64,000 nucleotides of DNA from Mimachlamys varia (GCA_947623455.1 OX392543.1:21574757-21638756); one strand, 5' to 3'. Positions 12,011 to 24,010 are shown, counted from the first letter of the stretch. Numbers and translations: made by a program. Notes: generated from the sequence alone by a model not told the origin.

Positions 12011-12654
12011 TCTATATATTATTTCATACCCACAGTTTTTTTACCTGGCAGCGCCTGGTAAAACGAATATGTTAACGATTTTATTTCTGTGTATTATTTG
12101 TCAATATTGATCAGCATTCATTACATTGTAGTAGATTAAGCACGGCTCAAACCTAGTGTATCATGAGAAAGACATACAGGCGCACAGCAGGTGGATTAAG
12201 ACTTGTCACACTTGTTAGTTGTGGGCGGACGTCTGTTACATCTCCTATCTCGACTAAATCGCAGTTATGAACAAGCTTTAAGCAGGACATCATTATCACT
12301 TAAGCGCTTTGATCTGTAATTTGATCAGGCGAAATCATTATATATGTATCTATCTGCAATATACGTGTATGTATACTCTATTTCCCCTTTAATGTCTTAG
12401 TGGCGCACACTCAGCGATGTTAACAAACATTTTATCGATCTAGCAACTTGATCCAGCACAGTAACCGAAATCATCTGCTGTTGAGAATGACTTATCAAAA
12501 AAGCTACATCATCAATTTTTAGAAATCGGTGCTGATGAATAAAGCCCTGTTAAGACTAGGTTAATTGCTGCTTTGATCTGGTAATGTGATTTGGTGATAT
12601 TTAGTTCTGAATCAAATGCTTGGCAAACAACACCATCTTCATACAATGTAATTT

Positions 12655-12735
12655 CAGTGTTTGTTTAATCAATTTTGAGTTCGAATTATGGTTTTGTAAA
12701 CGCTTCGGAATTCTCTATTTTTTCAGGTTATACTT
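12655..12735 (+). mobile_element. RT family, 3' tail fragment
   Basis: TTTAATCAATTTTGAGTTCG followed by AATTATGGTTTTG and CGCTTCGG matches the terminal block of the RT family tail. The flanks (12016-12654) hold no recognised gene. Confidence 0.55.
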
Positions 12736-12870
12736 TGAAGATTCTTATTAATTGTAATCATTGCAAGAGAAAAATATTAAAAATTGAAAACTGAAATATG
12801 AAGAGATCCTCAAATAGCGGATAAATATGCTTGCAAAGCACGTTATTGGCTGACAAAGTCACATTCAAAT

Positions 12871-13020
12871 AATGTGGCACTGTATAAAAAAGTTGCCGCT
12901 GGAAGCATGGTCCCACTAGGAACAGAACACAATACATCTCAAGCAAATTAATGTGGTACTGTATAAAAAAAGTTGCCGCTGGCAGCATGGACCCACTAGG
13001 AACAGAACACAATACATCTC
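12871..13020. repeat. Two-copy tandem duplication, 79-bp period
   Basis: AATGTGGCACTGTATAAAAA..GTTGCCGCTGG..AGCATGG..CCCACTAGGAACAGAACACA is present at 12871 and again at 12950 with few changes. The minus-strand open frame over it repeats the same peptide twice and is not considered a gene. Confidence 0.8.
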
Positions 13021-13534
13021 CAGCACGCACGCAACCATACACATATAGGGAGGTATTAGCAATTAGGCATATGACTAGAGTAAGCGTCTAATGCATTTAC
13101 AATGTAGTCCAGCTACTGCGAAGTCCTCTGAATTGTATACCAGTGTTAACTATATTGAATGTATTAAATTGTAGATCCATGTAATATAACATCATATTAA
13201 AGAAGTTTGTGTTATTTATTCATGTATATTTTTCACTTTACCAAATGCTGTATTTTTATGTTTTATCTTGATTTTAGATAAACACTTACATATGCATATG
13301 TCAGTAATTTCGATTCACTTAATCCTCCGCCCTATTTGTCTCCACGTTGGTTAAAACAGATGACGGTTAACTATGAAGGTAAATGAATTGTTACCAAGGG
13401 TTAACATCCACAGGCTTATTTGAGAATAAACACGTTTGACTCCCTTCGAACAAGCTATATCTTTAAATAAAATACTAATTATTTTTTATTAATAATTCGA
13501 TATTCTTATATACTGCTTTATCACTACCTATAGG

Positions 13535-13940
13535 TTGTTTCAAAGCGGTTCAGAAAATATTATCTGTATTAAAGGGCCTTAGCAACCAGCAATTATCGTT
13601 CTTTTCACCCTGGGGAGAATATAATCGGTGCTGCCATTTAGGCGCTCAACAACGTACTCATTTACAGTTGAGTAGAGTATATATATAGCAAGTCGCCAAC
13701 GCCATTCTCAACTCCCACAGGAGCATACAACGGGTGCTGCCATCTCGGCGCTCACAGTTAGCATTCTACAAATTCTAGCATTGCCAAACAACGTACTCAT
13801 TTACAGTTGAGTAGAGTGGAGTGAGCGGGAAAAAGTATTTTGCCCAATGATACAACACAAGTGACGGGCCGGGCTCGAACTCGCAACCCCTTGATCATGA
13901 GCCCGGCGTCCTACCACTAGGTAATGCCGCCAACGTTGTG
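13535..13940 (-). mobile_element. tRNA-headed SINE, family B, with internal duplication
   Basis: On the minus strand the head (13935 to about 13860) carries A-box TACCTAGTGGTAGGA and B-box GCGAGTTCGAGCCCG, matching the copy at 59804-60157. In the body, a block with GGTGCTGCCAT, GGCGCTCA and CAACGTACTCATTTACAGTT plus GAGTAGAGT occurs twice (about 13630-13680 and 13733-13818). The tail reaches CTTTAATACAGATAAT near 13570. Confidence 0.7.
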
Positions 13941-14298
13941 TAAAATGTAATACAAAAAAAGGTATTTAGTATAATGTTGCTTCTAGTTATTGTGCGGTAT
14001 TCCCTAACTTCGTTTTGCATCAATTATTAACTACAGTTTCTTTCTTTTGCGTAGACGTGTTATTTTTGTTTTTTAAGCAACATAGACGATAATAACCGTA
14101 AGTTAGTTACGATCGAACTATTTGGTTTATCTGTGATGTACATTTCTATTAATATATAGAGGACATCCAATGGTTTGCCGTTTAATATCATACATACTTC
14201 AGGAGTATGGCTTTTTTTATATTGATAAAAAAAATCTACCATACGAGTGAAACATATTTGATATTGAACGGCGAACCATTGAATTTTCTTTTTATTAC

Positions 14299-15050
14299 AA
14301 GGTGAAATGATATAATATGCTGTGGAGTTTTAACATTAGTTACAGACTGTCAGACACCTTAACCACTTGGCCACCGTCAACAAGGTGAAATGATATAATA
14401 TGCTGTGGAGTTTTAACATTAGTTACAGACTGTCAGACACCTCAACCACTTGGCCACCGTCAACAAGGTGAAATGATATAATATGCTGTGGAGTTTTAAC
14501 ATTAGTTACAGACTGTCAGACACCTTAACCACTTGGCCACCGTCAACAAGGTGAAATGATATAATATGCTGTGGAGTTTTAACATTAGTTACAGACTGTC
14601 AGACACCTTAACCACTTGGCCACCGTCAACAAGGTGAAATTATAAAATATGCTGTGGAGTTTTAACATTAGTTACAGACTGTCAGACACCTTAACCACTT
14701 GGCCACCTTAACAAGGTGAAATGATATAATATGCAGTGGAGTTTTAACATTAGTTACAAACGGTCAAACACCTTAACCACTTGCCCACCGCCAACAAGGT
14801 GAAATGATATAATATGCTGTGGAGTTTTAACATTAGTTACAGACTGCAAGACACCTTAACCACTTGGCCACCGTCAACAAGGTGAAATGATATAATATGC
14901 TGTGGAGTTTTAACATTAGTTACAGACTGTCAGACACCTTAATCACTTGGCCACCGTCAACAAGGTGAAATTATATAATATGCTGTGGAGTTTTAACATT
15001 AGTTACAGACTGTCAGACACCTTAACCACTTGGCCACCGTACACAAGATG
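14299..15050. repeat. 83-bp satellite-like array, 9 copies
   Basis: Unit AAGGTGAAATGATATAATAT..GCTGTGGAGTTTTAACATTA..GTTACAGACTGTCAGACACC..TTAACCACTTGGCCACCGTC..AAC, 83 bp. Most copies are over 95% identical. The GACACCTTAACCACTTGGCC part matches the A-box end of SINE family A (for example 22049-22076), so the unit appears to have captured a SINE head fragment. Confidence 0.92.
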
Positions 15051-15479
15051 GAATGATAAAATATGCTGAGGACGTTTATTTTACTTACCTCATTGAAATT
15101 GAAATATAACGTACATTTATAACACGGTACATGTACCCATTCTGACACAGAAATAGATAAACTAAAGAGAGAAATTAAATCTGTCTCACAGAGTATGTAA
15201 TAGAGAAAATTTAAAAATGAACACTCCCGTTTTGCTTGAAAAGAAAACAAAAGAAAAAAGAGGAAAAATATCACAGAACAAAAGAAAAGTAACTTTGTGA
15301 TGACCATTATCAGAACTAGTTTATGGCCGAAAATGACCACACGACACACAACCATTAACTACACGTACTTGATAACGAGGCTTCCTGTATTTAATGCCCG
15401 ATGTCTATAAACAAAATTGCTTTCAATCGTTTGTTGTATGTCATGCAAACACAGCCTCGAAAAACAACAGAATCACAAA

Positions 15480-15930
15480 GTTTTCTCTTTCACGATTGCG
15501 TGGGAAGTATTGCGCTTGGTTTAGAAAATGTCAGTCGCTTTGAATAAAATCTTCGAGAGCGGATACGTGGAAACATACAGCGGAAAGCTCCAGGGGAATT
15601 TCCATTTTTGTCTCAACGAAATAAAACCGTAGCTTCAGATATTGAGGTAATTATGAACGCAATTTTGCTTTCGAGCACATGCTCGCCTCCCCGTTCTCAA
15701 ACTGATGACAAACCCGTGTGAAAAAATGAAAACTTGCATTAGTGCACGTTGGCAGCGCTAACTACACGACATCTATGCTGATTCCCGCGGTCGCTTAATT
15801 AGTTCTGTTCAATCCAAACCTTTAATGACAAGTTGACAGGCATAATGTCTAGTTTGATAGAAACGTCGTTTGATTATAGATAGCGAGTCTAATTACAAAT
15901 TGCCATTCATCAATAACAAACTAATGCGGA
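15480..15930. promoter_or_regulatory. Complex non-repeat sequence, possible regulatory element
   Basis: This non-repetitive stretch has higher complexity than its surroundings. It contains homeodomain/TALE-like cores such as CTTAATTAG, TTTAATGACA and TTGACAGG, and TTGATTATAG. A 34-codon ATG frame begins near 15529 (MSVALNKIFESG) but nothing supports it as a gene. The regulatory reading is inference only. Confidence 0.2.
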
Positions 15931-16019
15931 GACATGCACCAATATAGTACACATTGTTTGCAATGGTGTTTAGGCTACAAATGTACATAGAGTATCTTAC
16001 CGGAACATTAATGAAATAT

Positions 16020-16200
16020 AGAATTCATCTACATGGGGGTGCCGTCGATGAAGCAGAAGACACTAACTCTTCCGGAACACCTGGTCTTATTCTCTTGTAC
16101 ATATACGAGGGTCTACATGTACATATTTTTTCTGTTCCTTTTTGCATGTAGTTTAATCGACTTTGAGTTCGGATTATGGTTTTATTGTAATCATCACATC
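16020..16200 (+). mobile_element. RT family, 3' tail fragment
   Basis: Shows the conserved tail blocks GGTGCCGTCGATGAAGCAGA, AGACACTAACTCTTCCGGAA, CACCTGGTCTTATTCTCTTG and TCGACTTTGAGTTCGGATTA. Open frames across it are incidental. Confidence 0.7.
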
Positions 16201-16310
16201 ATTCATGAACAAATATTCCAAACATCTAACATTCATTTTACTATAAAACTCTTTTAAAAGGACAAATAACTACTTTAGCGGTACGATTTGAATACTGGGA
16301 CAATCATATA

Positions 16311-16650
16311 CATATATTTACATTTGCTTTGCATTGCCCATTGACACATTGCTAAGAGGCAGTTGCTGTCATACGGCTATAACACCCAGTGCCTCAGACT
16401 ATAACCACATTTGCTATTGTGACGTCTTCACTTTCAAAAACATTTGTTCGAAGTAACTAAATAAAGCACAAAAAATCTATCAATATGGTAATAGAAGTAA
16501 TGAACATTTTAGCAAACTTTGTTACAGTCCTATAACGCACATTGATATTGCTGACAAACTTATATACAACCCTACCGGGCTTTATTTAGTTTGACATTAA
16601 TAACAATGTGTGTTATAGGACTATAATAACATTTGTTAAAACATGCATTC
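16311..16650. repeat. Dispersed repeat R3, copy 1
   Basis: About 340 bp sharing TATATTTACATTTGCT, AAGAGGCAGTTGCTGT, AACACCCAGTGCCTCAGACT, AAATAAAGCAC and AATGTGTGTTATAGGACT with 28157-28475. It contains an inverted pair (GTTACAGTCCTATAAC and GTTATAGGACTATAAC), so it is probably a non-autonomous DNA element. Confidence 0.65.
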
Positions 16651-16954
16651 CTTAAATGAAGCAATAAAGAAGATATTCATTGGTGCCGTCACAATAGTGT
16701 TATTACACATGCATAATACCGAATGTACTCGTATGACATGAGTGAACGGTTCTTGGGAAAATAGAGTTGTATATTATATTAACTAAATATACGTTTTCTA
16801 ATATGCGTTTGCATTTGTAAGTATTATTTGCTTACCGAAGTTTTCTACAACCGGTGAAATTGTTTCAAAAAATGAGCTAAGATGAAATTATGCATACTTG
16901 AAAAATGTATATCGATCGGATGAACACACTTTTTTGAGATAAATATCATTATTA

Positions 16955-17620
16955 CACCTCATCTCGATTCCTCTTATTCCTCTTAACGCTGATTCGTTAA
17001 ATCACGTCACATGACGGTGTTACAAAGTATCGTGTCTTCCCTAGGGCTGACAAAACTTCTTATCTCCCTGGAGCATGTGCCCCCATGACAACCCTCTTAA
17101 ATGTAATCAAAAACATTTTGTTTGTTGATTCTATTTGACTTATACTTGTTTTTTTTCGGTATAATAAACAATATATGGCCCTCGAGGGAATATGACTGCT
17201 TCGGGTAGACAAACTTTCATATCACCCTACCAGGAGGGCCATACATGTATGTTATTATACCTCATTTCTACTCCTCTAAATCTGATTGGTTAAAACACGA
17301 CACTGGACGGTGTTACATAGCATCTTGTCTTCCCTATCATTGACAAAACTTCATATCTCCCTGGACCACGTACTCCACGGCGACCCTCTTTTTTATTCTC
17401 GCAAGAGTTGTCGTACTTTAATGTTTCATTGTGTAAACAAACATAGATAAATTTATTTTTTTTAAATGTGATCTAAAGATTTTTTTGTGGATTGAATTTG
17501 ACCTTTGGTTGTTTTTTGGCATAATAAACAATTTATGGCCCTCTTGGTAGGGTGATATGAAGTGTTGTCTACCCTTAACAGTCATATTTCCATCGGGCTA
17601 TGCCCTCGGGGAATATCTCA
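16955..17620. repeat. Tandem duplication (about 290-360 bp) with palindromic ends
   Basis: The block ATTACACCTCATCTCGATTC .. ACGGTGTTACAAAGTATCGT .. GTCTTCCCT .. ATAATAAACAATATATGGCC occurs twice (first from about 16958, second from about 17255). ATGGCCCTC near 17174 and GAGGGCCAT near 17236 form an inverted pair. It looks like a MITE that inserted next to, or duplicated with, itself. Confidence 0.6.
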
Positions 17621-17819
17621 CAAGTAACTTGATAAAAAAACAATGTATATCAATGGATAATCAACTTAGTGTTTTAGGCTGTTAGCATTTTACATGTATC
17701 GCAAATGTGATGATATTCGGAGCTTATAAACGTAACGTGTACGTTAATTATAATATTTTACCTATGCCTAAATAGCCAATAAAAATGCAACATCTGAAAC
17801 ATGTTTTGACTTGACTTTT

Positions 17820-18010
17820 ACTTGGATGAAGCAGAAGACGCTTACACTTCCGGAACATCTGGTCTGAATTTCTTGTATTGTTTCCCAGGTTTCGATGTAA
17901 TTCTTGACTTTGTTAATATTTTACCACTAGTTTAATCGTTTTTGAGTTCGAAAAATCGTTTTGTTGACGTTTCGGTTTTGTTTTTTCATCGTTGTTTTTT
18001 ATAAATCTGA
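17820..18010 (+). mobile_element. RT family, 3' tail fragment
   Basis: GATGAAGCAGAAGACGCTTA, CACTTCCGGAACATCTGGTC and TTAATCGTTTTTGAGTTCGA mark it as another tail copy. The coding part is absent. Confidence 0.65.
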
Positions 18011-18639
18011 TGCAAATGTTTTAGATATCGCCACAACCTTTGTTGATGCGTAACCGTTTACATGGGGCCACAAGTATGGGGAGACGGATTGCGTATTTCT
18101 CGCTTTTGTCAACGACAATTCTTTACCGAATTCTGAAATCAAAGCTTCTCTGAAGAATACCCATTAATTCTGCCAAATTCAAACGTCAATATTCCAGGAA
18201 AACTAATAAAATCGTCTGCTTTGGTATACAGCATTCTCTGTCCTGGTCATTAATTCCCAACAAGCAGCTAAGCTGCTGAGGTTGGTCTAGTCCGACATGT
18301 AACGTTTATAGCGCTGTTGACAACAGGGACCGGAAATTTAAGATACCAAAAGTACTTTGAAACCTTATATCTGAATGGTATCATCAATCGTTTGAGATCT
18401 TTAAATAATCAAACATTGAAATGAACTCCCGTGGATTGCACTACTGTGTATTTTGTGAGGGGATTAAAATATTTATTTTCAAACAGACTCCAAAGAATTG
18501 TTTACGAAGGGTTTCGCAGGTTTCTTCGTTATATTATTATTTATCGAGAGATAATGCGTAAAAATGTCCACTCAAGAAAAACGTCTTTGATGAATTATTA
18601 GTTTTATTTAAGGATTAACTTGAATCATTTTCATGTTAT

Positions 18640-19165
18640 AGTGGTATAACACAAAAAATCCGGAGTGTACTCTAAAAAAGCAGCGAAGGAAGTTATGATG
18701 AGAGTACACTCCGATTTTGTGTGTCATAACCCATAACATAACACATGGATACAAGTAAATCATTATCATTTATTCTATACCCTGCCAAAATTCACTTTAT
18801 TGATTGACTCTTTAATCTGACAAATTATTACGCTGTTGCATCAGCCAATCAAAAGCGACGCTATAAACGTCATATGTTACGTTATTGGCTGATTCCATAA
18901 TTATTAAGCCAATGAAAAATGAAGAAGCGTAAAAGCGTAATAGTTAATGAAAATGTTTAAAACTGACATTCGCTGATATTACACTTAAAGATTAGTCTTC
19001 TCAAAAACTTTTCTGGCTGTAGTTCCATAGAATAGTAACAAAAAGCATAAACAACATAGAAAACGGTCTATTTTTCATTCTGTCAGTAAATCTGCGGTTG
19101 ATTCAAACATAAATTGCATACCCGTAGTAAAAGTAGAAGTTTGCTATTTCTAGAGTACACTGTAC
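18640..19165. repeat. Inverted-repeat rich segment, possible MITE
   Basis: CCGGAGTGTACTCT (about 18660) pairs with AGAGTACACTCCG (about 18695). ATCAGCCAAT (18840) pairs with ATTGGCTGAT (18883). A further AGAGTACACTGTAC lies near 19152. Element ends are not certain. Confidence 0.4.
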
Positions 19166-19384
19166 TTACCCTGTTGGTGTCATTGTCATTTTAGTCCACA
19201 CACCTTTGGCTACTCAACAGGTAACTCATGCTTTTTTCACTCTACATGTTCATGGTTTTCTCCGCCAATAAAAGCTGGTGAGTCTTTGAAAGGCATTACA
19301 TGTGTAAAGGGTGTAAAAGACAAAAAAAACAAAAACAAAAAATTAAACCTCCTCTTTGATGGACGTTTTCGATTATGCTTACTT

Positions 19385-19690
19385 TTTGTGACTGACATTG
19401 TTGACTCGGTTCTCATTTTAAGGACTTGATGTTTGCTTGGATGTGACCAAAATTCACATGGCGGGTGTCGTCGATGAAGCGGAAGACCCTTACTCTTCCA
19501 GAACACCTGGTCTTATTCTCTTGTACTTTTGCAGGGGTCTCCATGTGAATCATTCCTTTGTTCATATTTTACCCCTATTAATCGATTTTGAGTTTGGATT
19601 ATGGTTTTGATGACGCTCTGGTGTTCAAAATTATTTTCATATCGGTAGTTTTGATTTTGTTTAGATTTTTTTATGTTGAGTTTGATGTCT
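19385..19690 (+). mobile_element. RT family, 3' tail fragment
   Basis: Starts near TTTGTGACTGACATTG and carries ATGGCGGGTGTCGTCGATGA, CTTACTCTTCCAGAACACCT and TCGATTTTGAGTTTGGATTA. It is one of the better preserved tails. Confidence 0.7.
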
Positions 19691-19799
19691 TATACCATAT
19701 GTAATGTGTATAAAATTGACTTTGTTCACATCGTACAAGTCATGGAAAATGACAAGTTTTATGATCATTATCATTTTATGATATAAAGATTCTATTTAA

Positions 19800-20085
19800 T
19801 ATGCCTTTTAGTATGCCTACTTGTTGTTATGGAAAACATTGACTCACTTTTTACTTTGAGGAGGTGACATTCGCTTGAATGTAACCTACAGTTACATGGC
19901 GGGTGTCGTCGATGAAGCAAACAACAGAACACTTGGTCCTATTATCTAGTTAATTTTCAATGACTTCAACGTAAATGTTTCCTTTCATCATATCTTGTCC
20001 CTGTTTTGATTTATTCAGATGGGATCAGGAGGTGTTTGACGCTGAGGTTTTTATCATAAAATGTCACAATTTCCACTTCTATTTG
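19800..20085 (+). mobile_element. RT family, 3' tail fragment
   Basis: Lies right behind the previous copy with the same block order (TGCCTACTTGTTGTTATGG, ACATGGCGGGTGTCGTCGAT, GAACACTTGGTCCTATTATC) and a diverged terminal block. Confidence 0.6.
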
Positions 20086-21854
20086 TTGTCAAGTGCTGTA
20101 TGAATCTCTACACAACATCTGGGTTTTTTTGTTGGAGTTTCCAACATGACTCTGTTTTTTGCATGTATTGGCACCATACGTACTGAGCTTCCTGTAGATG
20201 TCTGTGATTCTAAAAGTGATAAATCTATTTTTGTTGCTCATTTTAGATAAAAATATGACTTATATGCATAATTAACTTATTGATTGCACATATGCCAGAC
20301 AGCTATGTAGGTAGCCTTGTCTTTTGCACTGTAAGCACGCAATGCTTCCATACATCCAATGAGATAGCCGGTTATGTACATCGTAAAGTAGTATACATTA
20401 TGCCCAAACTGACCTTATATAGCCTAAACATGAAATGCTTGTGCACCGTTATCCTTTTTTTTGCCAACGTTATTTTGTACTATCTCTTTAAAATGAAGAT
20501 ACTGAAATATCCAGTTGTGTGTCGACTAAATTAATTATTTTTATACATGTATGAGCGAAAGCTTAATCATCCAAAGCCTAGGATTTTACTATATAAGCAA
20601 CCGCGCTATGTGTCCTATAAGTAATGTAAACATGCTCAATTATTTTCAGATTTAAAAATTTCATTCCGCGGATATTTTTAAATAGCTCTGTTTTTTGTTA
20701 TGAATTGATATATGTATGTGTAGACATTCAGTATAAATGGAGTGAGGTTGGAGAAAACCGACATATCAGAAATGTTGCCATCAAATCAAGTCCATTAATA
20801 CGTTATACTCAATAGAGACCAGTATGGATTTAATGTATTTTCTTTGTATCTCAGTATATTTCCCTTTGTTCATAATATTGAGTTTTTCTATAAGTATCTT
20901 TTTCTGTATACATTTACTGAAATTTGACCTAAACTTAATCGGCATTTGCCTTTGAAAACCCTTAATGAACATCGGCAGATTTGTCTCTGAAAAATCTGAA
21001 ATTGAAAAACAATTTATGCTTCTTATGCAGAGGCGTTTTATCGAATTATTTATAATATAATATGCTTTAACAATGCTGGATGCAGACTGTTGCATGCACC
21101 TAAACATCCAGATCGTTTGTTTCGTCAAGACTCTAGGCTGATACATGAATGCTGAATAGGCTCATGGAATTACCTGACAATGTTTGCAGCTGATCCAAAT
21201 CTTCTTGTAGGTTAACATCATAAATATAATTTATTATGCATATTTCTGTGAATGTTATATCTATTAAACTCGTTATATAATTTGATATACCCCAAAACGC
21301 GTTTGATATCAAGTTAATCAATTCCTTCAAAACATTCAACATTACATGAACACTCAAAACATGTTTTACCATTGGCATGTCCCAACCCAGGAAATCCAAT
21401 GTACAATAAATGATTCATTATTCCCGATATTGTTGATTTCTCATATGTCTTTCCAAAATTAGGTACCAATAAAATACTCTTGTAGTACATCGCAGAACTA
21501 ATTCTTACATACAAGAAAGTATCGCTTTAGGACGTAAACACAATGCACAAAAGCCCTATTTTAGGTTCATTAGCATTTTGCATAGAAAATTTCAAGTCAA
21601 GAGATGATGTAAATTCCGTTTTTTAAACATTGCATTCTTTAACTCTTGAAAGACATGCAACTCGTAAAAGCTTTGCCTCAAAACTGCAATCAAAATTGTT
21701 TTTAAAACGTTACGTCGTAAGTCAGTATTGCGTAATTTGGAAAATTGAAGCAAGGAACAATCCAGCAAATCTGATTTAAGCAGACTGATAACAGGTTTGA
21801 CGTTCTGCTTATCTTTCTCTAAGAGTTAGTAATTCACTGACATTTGTAGTTATG
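20086..21854. other. No gene recognised (1.8 kb)
   Basis: AT-rich. Several 60-120 codon open frames lie here on both strands, overlapping one another and lacking recognisable domains. None is supported as a gene. Confidence 0.4.
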
Positions 21855-22085
21855 TATGGTTTATTTGGTTATGGTTTATTTTATTTCACGTCTTATGAAC
21901 AGCAAGGTTCATTTATGACGTGCCAGGGTTTGGAGGTGGAGGAAAGCCGGAGTACCGAAGAAAAACCTCCTACCTACGGTCAGTACCTGGAAACTATCCC
22001 ACGTGGGTTTCGAACTCGCAACCTAAACGTGGAGGGCTAGAGGTAGAATGTATGGACACCTTAACCACTCGGCTAACACATCTCA
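21855..22085 (-). mobile_element. tRNA-headed SINE, family A (best copy)
   Basis: On the minus strand it begins with a class II tRNA-like head: TTAGCCGAGTGGTTAAGGTG (A-box), a long extra arm, then GGTTGCGAGTTCGAAACCC (B-box). A body with CTCCGGCTTTCCTCC follows, and a tail with TGAACCTTGCTGTTCATAAG and ACGTGAAATAAAATAAACC. The head cannot fold as a functional tRNA without gaps, and the body and tail recur at 600-832 and 29835-30175. Confidence 0.75.
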
Positions 22086-22492
22086 TGTTTGGTTTAATAG
22101 AACAAGATGCTAGTAGAAACTTAAATGAACTAAAGAAAACGTAACGTTTTTAGAAATTCCTAAGAATCTATATGCAAAATCAGCAACCCCTTTGTTGAGA
22201 GACCAACGGAGATTCATCCAACCACTGAGTTGCATAATGTCCTATCGATGACCGCAGTACATGATATGATTCTGAAATCTGATTGGTCAATTTCATAGTA
22301 AACCCCGCAGTGCAATATGACAGTGTTAACGAAAGCAATGGAATATTTTATAATTACATATACATGTATATATGTTAAACAAGTCACGATGGTGTAATTG
22401 AGTAAAACTCAAAATATAAGTTCATAGAAATAATATGTAATAACAATAGTAATATGACCTTTTCCGACTGCGCACTTTATTTTACTGAAGTC

Positions 22493-23064
22493 CAATCTGA
22501 TTAAAATAAAGATCCTCACTATTAGTATCGTGTGTATGATCTGACAGCGACCGATAGAAGGTCATGTGCAGATGACCTTTATTATTTCCCTATCTTGGAA
22601 ATGAACAGCCAATCAAAATGGTTTTTTCTAAACGGCGGTTGGTAGATGAACAAAAATGGCGGCGGATCGAAGCGAAGCAATGTTTTGATTCTTTGTGAAG
22701 AAAGTTTCAACTTTTGATTTGTAGATTTTCTTATCATTTCTTTTCCTTAAGCAGTTATTTCTTTTCGGAAAAACGAAAAACTACTAATCAAACATATATT
22801 GTCTAAAAAGTCCACCCGCCTTGGCTTAGAGACACCTAAACTGGGAGCTGCCATTTTTGTATAAGGTCTTCGGGTTTCTCGCTACTTTACTCTTGACTAA
22901 CGACGAGTCTAGAAACAAATCGAAATGAGCTTTCTACTTTCTGGATCTGGTAAGCTGTGATTTGATTGGTCAATACACAGGTCATCTGCACATGACCTTC
23001 TATCGGTCGCTGTCAAATCCTACACACGATAGTTATAGTGAGGATATGTATTTTAATCAGATTT
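22493..23064. mobile_element. Mutator-like MITE, 572 bp, copy 1
   Basis: Terminal inverted repeats of about 86 bp with high identity (left CAATCTGATTAAAATAAAGA; right end reads ATTTTAATCAGATTT). They include matching inner blocks GACAGCGACCGATAGAAGGT and CATGTGCAGATGACCT. The flanks ACTGAAGTC (22484-22492) and AGAGAAGTC (23065-23073) agree at 7 of 9 positions. The centre includes a CCAAT-like CAGCCAATCAAAATGG and AAATGGCGGCGG but no transposase frame. Related copies: 31588-31986, 44918-45150, 50400-50787. Confidence 0.8.
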
Positions 23065-23264
23065 AGAGAAGTCATGTCTCAATTTTTTCCTCGGAAATGC
23101 TAGTTTTTTTTTCATAAGCCCTAATGTGTCTCTGAATTCATATGGCCTTATCATTTTTGCCATCTGTTATTTCTACTTGCTTTTTGTATTTCGCAGGCAA
23201 AATGTCTACACATCCATTGCACTAGAATCTTTCGTGAATTTGTCATGGAGGTATTGCTTATATT

Positions 23265-23470
23265 ATGACGTAGATTTCACATGAATTTAACCTGCATTTC
23301 ACGTAAATTTAATGTAAATTCCACGTTATATTCACATGAATTTGTGTAAAATGATATTTAAATTTGTTTTTACATGGTTTTTTTTCACTGAAATTTCAAG
23401 TGAATTTCACCAGAGGTCCACTTGTAATAGTTCATATAATTTCAAGTGAAAAATGTTTCATGTTAATATG
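23265..23470. repeat. Degenerate cluster of TTCACNTGAATTT motifs
   Basis: Near-palindromic words such as TTCACATGAATTT, TTTCACGTAAATTTA and TTTCAAGTGAATTTCAC recur about ten times in 200 bp at irregular spacing, in both orientations. Not a clean tandem repeat. Confidence 0.55.
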
Positions 23471-23689
23471 AAATTCACTTTAAGAAACATTGGCTATGTA
23501 GCCCCGTCTCCGCTGGTACTCTGGTTAGCCTCAAATCAAGTATCAGGTTAAGTAAATGCTGTCAGACATGATGGGTTAATCCTTCACCACTGTAGACCAT
23601 AATACACCCATCAAGATGAACATATGGTAGACTTATCTTACGAAACACAGGGGTGAAAGGTTTAATCACCTATTAAACATTACGATGTG

Positions 23690-24010
23690 CTGGTCCTTTG
23701 TAAGGCCGCTGTTGATGGAACCCTATCGTCAGAAAACATGTTGAGCGTTTGCCGTCGTGAGAAAGGTTTTGGATTCTGTCCCCTGCCAGAGACATTTCTG
23801 CTTCGAGCCATCGGCGGTTCACTTCAGCGTGGTAGCACTTTAAATCGGCAAGAAACTCAGGACTATTGCAAGCAAAGCTTACACAAGCATACCACCGCCT
23901 CCTAAATACTAATAAAATCAACACTTACACTCACATCGCATAGAACGAGGGGCGTCTTAAAATGACTTTAATTGGTAACAGGACGTACAACAAAATTAAA
24001 CCAATTAGAA
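23690..24010 (+). mobile_element. SINE-like element, family C
   Basis: Shares CTTTAAATCGGCAAGAAACT, GGACTATTGCAAGCAAAGCT and TACACAAGCATACCACCGCC, then a tail GGGGCGTCTTAAAATGACTT .. GGTAACAGGACGTACAACAA, with 35645-35915. The tail resembles a very common molluscan SINE terminus. Open frames on both strands here are shadows of the repeat. Confidence 0.6.

Noticed and set aside
12758..13042. 94-codon minus-strand gene
   Set aside because: It translates a two-copy 79-bp duplication, giving the same peptide twice; no domain or splice support.
20781..21146. 121-codon minus-strand gene
   Set aside because: Low-complexity composition in AT-rich DNA, overlapping other frames, with no domain or splice signals.
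22010..22080. Class II (Ser/Leu-like) tRNA gene on the minus strand
   Set aside because: It is the head of SINE family A, with shared body and tail at two other loci.
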